A stretch of 9,894 nt of DNA from assembly GCA_002308875.1 (NCBI GenBank), contig DBWK01000057.1, positions 1-9,894 on the forward strand, written 5' to 3'. The stretch comes from Treponema sp. UBA1240. Lineage in GTDB: Bacteria; Spirochaetota; Spirochaetia; Treponematales; Treponemataceae. The position numbers were made by a program, and so were the translations under genes. Position 1 is the stretch's first letter. Each line of letters starts with the position of its first letter. Shown here one piece after another: positions 5,941 to 9,894 of the stretch. The notes beneath the pieces are model-generated. The model did no database searches. It saw nothing but the letters and a program-made list of their open reading frames with translations, and was not told where the DNA came from.

Positions 5941-6846
5941 TTGGTAAAATCTCGCCGGAAAAAACACATATCAGCTATTTTTTTTCTGCTTGTAATAAAT
6001 TTAACTTTCTTTTCCGCTGAAAACTATCCGCATATTACGGAACTTGTTTCGCGCAATCCGGTTTTTAAACAGTACAATCAGGAAGTGGAACAGAATTACA
6101 AAAACCTTGCCCGCGGCAAGCCAGTGCTTTTTTCGGTTTACACATACACATGCACAAAAGACGACACAATTATTACACTTTCGGCGCGCTGCAATATTCC
6201 TCAGGAAACAATCGCCACATTAAACCATATACCTTCCGCCGACAGCGTTATTGCCGGTAAAACGCTTTTTTTGCCTACAGTGACAGGCCTGTTTATAACA
6301 AAATCACCGTCAACTACACTTGAGTATATTTTGTCAAAAAAAAACTTTGATTATGATTCAACTTTGTGTTACAGTATAAATGGTGACAGTTTTTACTTTT
6401 TGCCGGACTGCCGTTTTGAATCTACGGAGAGAGCTTTTTTTCTTGATACTTCTTTGATATCTCCGCTTCCGGAGGGAATCCTTACGTCGTCTTATGGAAT
6501 GAGAATCAGTCCTATAACCGGCGTTGAACAGTTTCATAACGGTGTGGATTTAGCCGCTCCTGTGGGAACCGCCGTATCCGCAGCCCGCGCCGGAGTTGTA
6601 AGACTTACAGGCAATGATCGTGTTTACGGAAATTATATAATTATTAAGCACGACAACAACACAGAAAGTCTGTACGGACATTTGAGCGCAATTCTGGTAA
6701 AAAAAGGACAGACGGTAGAAAAGGGTGCTGTTATTGGAAAAGTAGGAACTACAGGCTTGTCTACAGGTCCTCATCTGCATTTTGAAATACGGATGGACGG
6801 AAAATCTCAGACGCCGCCTGCGTACCTGTTTTTTAACAAGGAATAA
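5941..6846 (+). CDS. Secreted LysM/M23-family metallopeptidase (LytM-like)
   Basis: The protein is 301 aa from TTG at 5941, supported by GAGG (5929-5932) eight bases upstream and a basic MVKSRRKK signal-peptide start. The hydrophobic core is about residues 10-25, with likely cleavage near FFSA-EN. A LysM-like domain follows at about residues 66-112 (VYTYTCTKDDTI to GKTLFLP), which binds peptidoglycan glycan. The C-terminal M23 domain begins near SSYGMRISP and has all expected residues: H199 and D203 in HNGVD, H247 in LYGHL, and H278/H280 in GPHLHFEIR. It should cut peptide cross-links of peptidoglycan in the periplasm. An activator role is less likely because the zinc site is complete. It is followed after 4 bases by the PEGA-domain gene. 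Confidence 0.93.
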   Translation: MVKSRRKKHISAIFFLLVINLTFFSAENYPHITELVSRNPVFKQYNQEVEQNYKNLARGKPVLFSVYTYTCTKDDTIITLSARCNIPQETIATLNHIPSADSVIAGKTLFLPTVTGLFITKSPSTTLEYILSKKNFDYDSTLCYSINGDSFYFLPDCRFESTERAFFLDTSLISPLPEGILTSSYGMRISPITGVEQFHNGVDLAAPVGTAVSAARAGVVRLTGNDRVYGNYIIIKHDNNTESLYGHLSAILVKKGQTVEKGAVIGKVGTTGLSTGPHLHFEIRMDGKSQTPPAYLFFNKE

Positions 6847-6850
6847 GTAT

Positions 6851-7825
6851 TTGAAAAAAGCCGCAATTGTAACACTGCTGATTTTTCTCATTTCATGCGT
6901 TTATGCTGAGTCTTTCCGCATAAGACAGGCTTATGAAATTTCACTGGATCAGGACACAACTTCTCACAAGGTTTCAGTCGGCTATAATGATGCGCTTGTA
7001 ATTTCGCTTCCGGCAAATACTTATTTTATTGAGGGAATAGAATTCAGCATAAAAATTCCGCAGGAACTGCTTACTTATCAGAACTGCATTGCCTATTCAT
7101 TTTATAAAAACGTTTTTCCGAATCCTTCTTCAACGCAGATTGACTATACCGGTGAACGCACTTTTATTGATATGATTCCGCCGAGGCTCAGCATGGTAGT
7201 GCAGCTGCCGCTTACGGAATTCCACAATATAAAAAAATCGCCTTATACACGTATTCTGCCGGAAGAGACAATTCCCAAGCAGGATTATGTTTTTTTGCGC
7301 ATACAGCCGGTTATGAAAGGGCTTCCCGAAAACTTTGATACGCTTACTTTTGACATGGAAATAAAGCCCATTCTGTCTGACAAAGGACTTTTGGATTTGC
7401 AGCTGCATTATCCCAAAAAGGCAGAAAAAAAAGATGTAAGCGTTTTTATAGACGAGCTTCCTGTGAGCAAATACAATTCGCTTATAGAACTTGCCGCCGG
7501 CATACATTATCTTGCCGTTACCTCTGAAGAATACCGTACTGAAGTACGGACTTTCACCATAGAAAAGGCTAGGACAACTGTCCTTGACATTCATTTGCTG
7601 GATACAACTCCGGCTCTGTTTATTTCCGCACCGGACAATGCGGCGGTTTATCTGGACGATGTTAGGATTACGCTCACCGGCGAGCCTGTTATAATAGCGC
7701 AGGGTGACCACACAATAAAAATGACCGTCGGCGGCTATGAAGTAACAAAAACAATTTCCGCTTTTAACGGAAAAGTCTACAACGTTTCGTTCATGATAGA
7801 CATAGCCGTTACCGAAGCTCCGTAA
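6851..7825 (+). CDS. Secreted or lipid-anchored PEGA-domain protein
   Basis: I start this at TTG 6851 (324 aa). AAGGA at 6838-6842 is eight bases upstream and a signal peptide (MKKAAIVTLLIFLISC) follows directly. The in-frame ATG at 6782 would lie inside the peptidase gene and bury that signal. LISC at 13-16 fits a lipobox with C16 as the lipidated residue, but VYA-ES at 17-21 is also a reasonable signal peptidase I site. Residues about 30-190 are unrecognised and look beta-rich. Residues about 195-258 (SVFIDELPV, AAGIHYLAV) and 255-322 (AVYLDDVRI, QGDHTIKMTVGGY) look like two tandem PEGA domains, beta-sandwich modules common in surface proteins. Function is unknown. The operon context with an M23 peptidase suggests an envelope or cell-wall-associated role. 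The 3' end faces ecfT across a 9-bp gap. Confidence 0.8.
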   Translation: MKKAAIVTLLIFLISCVYAESFRIRQAYEISLDQDTTSHKVSVGYNDALVISLPANTYFIEGIEFSIKIPQELLTYQNCIAYSFYKNVFPNPSSTQIDYTGERTFIDMIPPRLSMVVQLPLTEFHNIKKSPYTRILPEETIPKQDYVFLRIQPVMKGLPENFDTLTFDMEIKPILSDKGLLDLQLHYPKKAEKKDVSVFIDELPVSKYNSLIELAAGIHYLAVTSEEYRTEVRTFTIEKARTTVLDIHLLDTTPALFISAPDNAAVYLDDVRITLTGEPVIIAQGDHTIKMTVGGYEVTKTISAFNGKVYNVSFMIDIAVTEAP

Positions 7826-7834
7826 GTTTTTGTA

Positions 7835-8662
7835 TTATACAAAAGGATTGTAAAATCTGTTTCCGTCAGCAAAAGTTATGATAAGCGCAGCCGCCGAAAA
7901 AGCGATTGTGCAGACAATTATAATTTTGTCAGCTGTTTTAAGTTTTCTTTCCGAATACCAGCTTCTTGTCTTTAGCTTTCCAAAACCGCGCAGTTCCATT
8001 GCGCATGAGATGGAATCAATACGCTCCATGCTTGTAAAAATCAGCGGAAAAAGAATCGGCGCCATATTTTTTAATCGCGAAAAAACGTTCGCCTTTGAAG
8101 ACATTTCAATTCCGCGGGCTTCCTGAGCGTTTTTTATTTTGTTAAAGTCCGTCTGAACATCAGGAAAATAGCGCAGCGCAAGGGCGATTGAATAGCTGAT
8201 TGTGTAGCTTAAACCCAGCTTGTTCAGTGACGCGGCAAATTCGCTGGGATGTGTGGCGGTAATGAACATAAAAACGGAAGGAACTATGGTAAAGTATTTG
8301 AGAACAACGTTCAGCTCATAAAAAAGCTGCTCTTTTGTCATAAAATAATTTCCCGCAATGTGGAACAACTCAGTTCTTGAGCCGTAAATCTTACAGCCCT
8401 CATAAGGTGAAAAAAGAAAGATTGCTATTACGTTTATGCCCAAAAAAAAGACAATAAGCATAAATACAGAGCGTATTTGCTTCCATTCCACCTTTGAAAA
8501 AGCGAATATAACAAAGCTCGCCACAATCATAACCGCAAGAATCCGCGTATCAAAGGTCAGCATACTGATAACGGTCCAGCACAAAAAGAAAATCAGCTTT
8601 GTGAGACCGCAAAGTTTGTGAACAAAGCAGTCTTTTTCCTTGTAAGTAATTATCCTGCTCAT
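7835..8662 (-). CDS. ecfT: ECF transporter transmembrane component EcfT
   Basis: A 275-aa integral membrane protein that couples the ATPases to a substrate-binding S protein in an energy-coupling-factor importer for vitamins or metals. Several hydrophobic segments are visible (for example around residues 22-58, 67-84 and 243-264). The two family coupling motifs are in place: AQEARGIE at 179-186 (R183) and AMELRGFG at 221-228 (R225). Their arginines contact the Q-helix grooves of the ATPase subunits. The ATG (8660-8662) overlaps the upstream ATPase stop as ATGA, with AGGAAGG just upstream, so translational coupling is likely. The length is typical. Confidence 0.92.
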   Translation of the reverse strand: MSRIITYKEKDCFVHKLCGLTKLIFFLCWTVISMLTFDTRILAVMIVASFVIFAFSKVEWKQIRSVFMLIVFFLGINVIAIFLFSPYEGCKIYGSRTELFHIAGNYFMTKEQLFYELNVVLKYFTIVPSVFMFITATHPSEFAASLNKLGLSYTISYSIALALRYFPDVQTDFNKIKNAQEARGIEMSSKANVFSRLKNMAPILFPLIFTSMERIDSISCAMELRGFGKLKTRSWYSERKLKTADKIIIVCTIAFSAAALIITFADGNRFYNPFV

Positions 8663-9894
8663 TCTGCCTTCCTGCTTCTTTCATAATGAATGAACCTGTC
8701 CGCAAAGTCCGCGGGGTTGCTTATTCCACATTTTAATGCAAGTGTGTAAAGACTTGTTTCCTTAAGGCTTGCCAGCTCGGTAAGAGTTTTGTTTGTGAGA
8801 ATGCGCGATGTTTTGTCGTCCGCAAGAATCCGCCCGTCCGAAATAACAATGGCTCTGTCAGTATATTCGAGCATAAGGTGCATGTCGTGGGTTATCATTA
8901 TTATGGTAATTCCAAAGTCTTCGTTCAGTTTTTTGAGAAAGTCCATTATTTCGGTGTAGTGCGCATAATCCTGACCAGCGGTAGGTTCATCAAGAATAAG
9001 AATACGCGGATTCATTACAAGAATCGAGGCAATTGTTATGCGCTTTTTCTGCCCAAAGCTTATCGCCGAAACAGGCCAGTTTCTGTAAGGGTACATTCCG
9101 CATATTTTAAGCGTATCGCATACTTTTTGCTTAATCTCGTCCTGCGGAACTTTACGTGCCGTAAGTCCCAGCGCAACTTCGTCAAATATTACGGATTTGG
9201 AAATCATCTGATTCTGGTTCTGCATTACAAAACCTATTTTTTCACCGCGCTGTTTTATCGAGAGCGGTGCAATGTCTTTGCCGTCAAGCAGGATTGTACC
9301 GGAATCCGGTTTTATAAAACCGCAGATTAACGAGGCAAGCGTGGATTTCCCCGCGCCGTTTGTACCTACAATGCTTATCATTTCGCCCTGTGTTATTGAA
9401 AAAGAAATGTCTTTTACTATGGGCTTTCCGCGTTCGTATGAAAAACAAAGATTGCGAGCCTCAAGCACAGTCTCTGAAACAGGTTTTGCGGCGGGAACGG
9501 AGATTGCGGCTGACCAGTTTTTTACCTGTTCTTTGTAGCCTTCAAGATTCATTGTTTCCAAATTCTGCGGATTGTCTTTTTCGCTTATTTGGCAGCCTGC
9601 ATATTTGAGAGCAGCAATATAAAGCGGTTCTCTTATTCCCTTTTGTGTAAGAAGGTTTGTACAAAGAAGCTGGTTCGGCGGACAGTCTGAAACAATCCTG
9701 CCGTTTTCTACTACGATTATTCTGTCAACGTCTTTGTACAAAACATCTTCAAGTCTGTGTTCTATTATTACGATTGTTTTTTTCTGATTTTTGCTTATTT
9801 CGTCAATAAGCCCGATTATCTTTTTGCCGGCTGCGGGGTCAAGGTTGGCGAGAGGTTCGTCGAACAGAAGAATATCAACGTTGTCAACAAGAAT
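8659..9894 (-). CDS. ECF transporter double-ABC ATPase (EcfA1-EcfA2 fusion), N-terminus cut by window edge
   Basis: The frame is open to base 9894, giving 411 visible residues. The in-frame TTG near 9741 is internal (EDVLYKDV), not a start. The visible N-terminus is the end of a first ABC domain: Walker B/D-loop ILLFDEPLANLDP and H-loop IEHRLEDV. A linker of about 80 residues follows. The complete second ABC domain has Walker A GTNGAGKST, Q-loop FVMQNQNQ, signature ISFGQKKR (variant of LSGGQ), Walker B ILILDEPTAGQD and H-loop ITHD. Two fused ATPases followed by EcfT is the organisation of YkoD-type and other double-CbiO ECF importers. The complex powers vitamin or metal uptake. The S component that would identify the substrate should lie beyond 9894 or elsewhere. 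The stop overlaps the ecfT start by 4 bp. Confidence 0.93.
   Translation of the reverse strand: MLVDNVDILLFDEPLANLDPAAGKKIIGLIDEISKNQKKTIVIIEHRLEDVLYKDVDRIIVVENGRIVSDCPPNQLLCTNLLTQKGIREPLYIAALKYAGCQISEKDNPQNLETMNLEGYKEQVKNWSAAISVPAAKPVSETVLEARNLCFSYERGKPIVKDISFSITQGEMISIVGTNGAGKSTLASLICGFIKPDSGTILLDGKDIAPLSIKQRGEKIGFVMQNQNQMISKSVIFDEVALGLTARKVPQDEIKQKVCDTLKICGMYPYRNWPVSAISFGQKKRITIASILVMNPRILILDEPTAGQDYAHYTEIMDFLKKLNEDFGITIIMITHDMHLMLEYTDRAIVISDGRILADDKTSRILTNKTLTELASLKETSLYTLALKCGISNPADFADRFIHYERSRKAE

Noticed and set aside
6782..6850. Upstream ATG start for the PEGA gene
   Set aside because: It would overlap the conserved M23 C-terminus by 65 bases and place a signal peptide internally. 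TTG at 6851 has a well-spaced ribosome binding site.
7130..7711. Minus-strand ORF (193 aa) opposite the PEGA gene
   Set aside because: No motifs or ribosome binding site, and the opposite strand has a coherent signal peptide and PEGA repeats.
7828..7844. Inverted repeat TTTTGTA-tta-TACAAAA between the PEGA gene and ecfT as a bidirectional terminator
   Set aside because: The stem is almost entirely A/T, overlaps the ecfT stop, and has no T run after it on either strand. It is a perfect palindrome but a poor terminator.

Overview
The window looks like a chromosomal segment of a saccharolytic, anaerobic spirochete, most likely a host-associated Treponema. This is an inference from gene content: a GH94 disaccharide phosphorylase, a sugar-binding-domain/GGDEF fusion, phosphate acetyltransferase, a clostridial-type ferredoxin, and a LysM/M23 peptidase next to a PEGA-domain protein. 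Base composition looks moderate, with AT-rich intergenic regions. I see no tRNA, rRNA, CRISPR array, transposase or phage gene.

Layout. (1) 1-687, + strand: C-terminal part of a GH94 phosphorylase, followed by a small REP-like palindrome. (2) 788-2758, +: a cytoplasmic diguanylate cyclase with a LacI-type ligand-binding domain as its sensor. It has a promoter so close to the ATG that the mRNA may be leaderless. (3) 2832-4684, +: pta, then an ATP-grasp (RimK-like) ligase joined to it by an ATAA junction. The ligase has no ATG, GTG or TTG for its first 100 codons. (4) 5408-4665, - strand: deoC, whose 3' end overlaps the ligase by 20 bp. (5) 5491-5661, +: a 56-aa 2[4Fe-4S] ferredoxin, divergent from deoC, with a palindromic -10 element between them. 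(6) 5734-7825, +: an envelope cluster of a small membrane protein, a secreted LysM/M23 peptidase and a secreted or lipidated PEGA protein. The last two appear to start with TTG. (7) 9894-7835, -: an ECF transporter module with a fused double-ABC ATPase (truncated by the window edge) followed by EcfT with a 4-bp overlap. The substrate-binding S component is not in the window.

How they fit together. The phosphorylase, Pta and ferredoxin belong to anaerobic sugar fermentation: phosphorolysis of a beta-linked disaccharide, acetyl-CoA to acetyl phosphate, and low-potential electron transfer. DeoC feeds deoxyribose carbon into glycolysis. The LacI-GGDEF protein could connect sugar sensing to c-di-GMP. 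The last two blocks concern the cell envelope and vitamin or metal uptake.

The most unusual points are the start of the ATP-grasp gene, the possibly leaderless GGDEF gene and the symmetric deoC/ferredoxin promoter. I found no clearly new multi-gene system.
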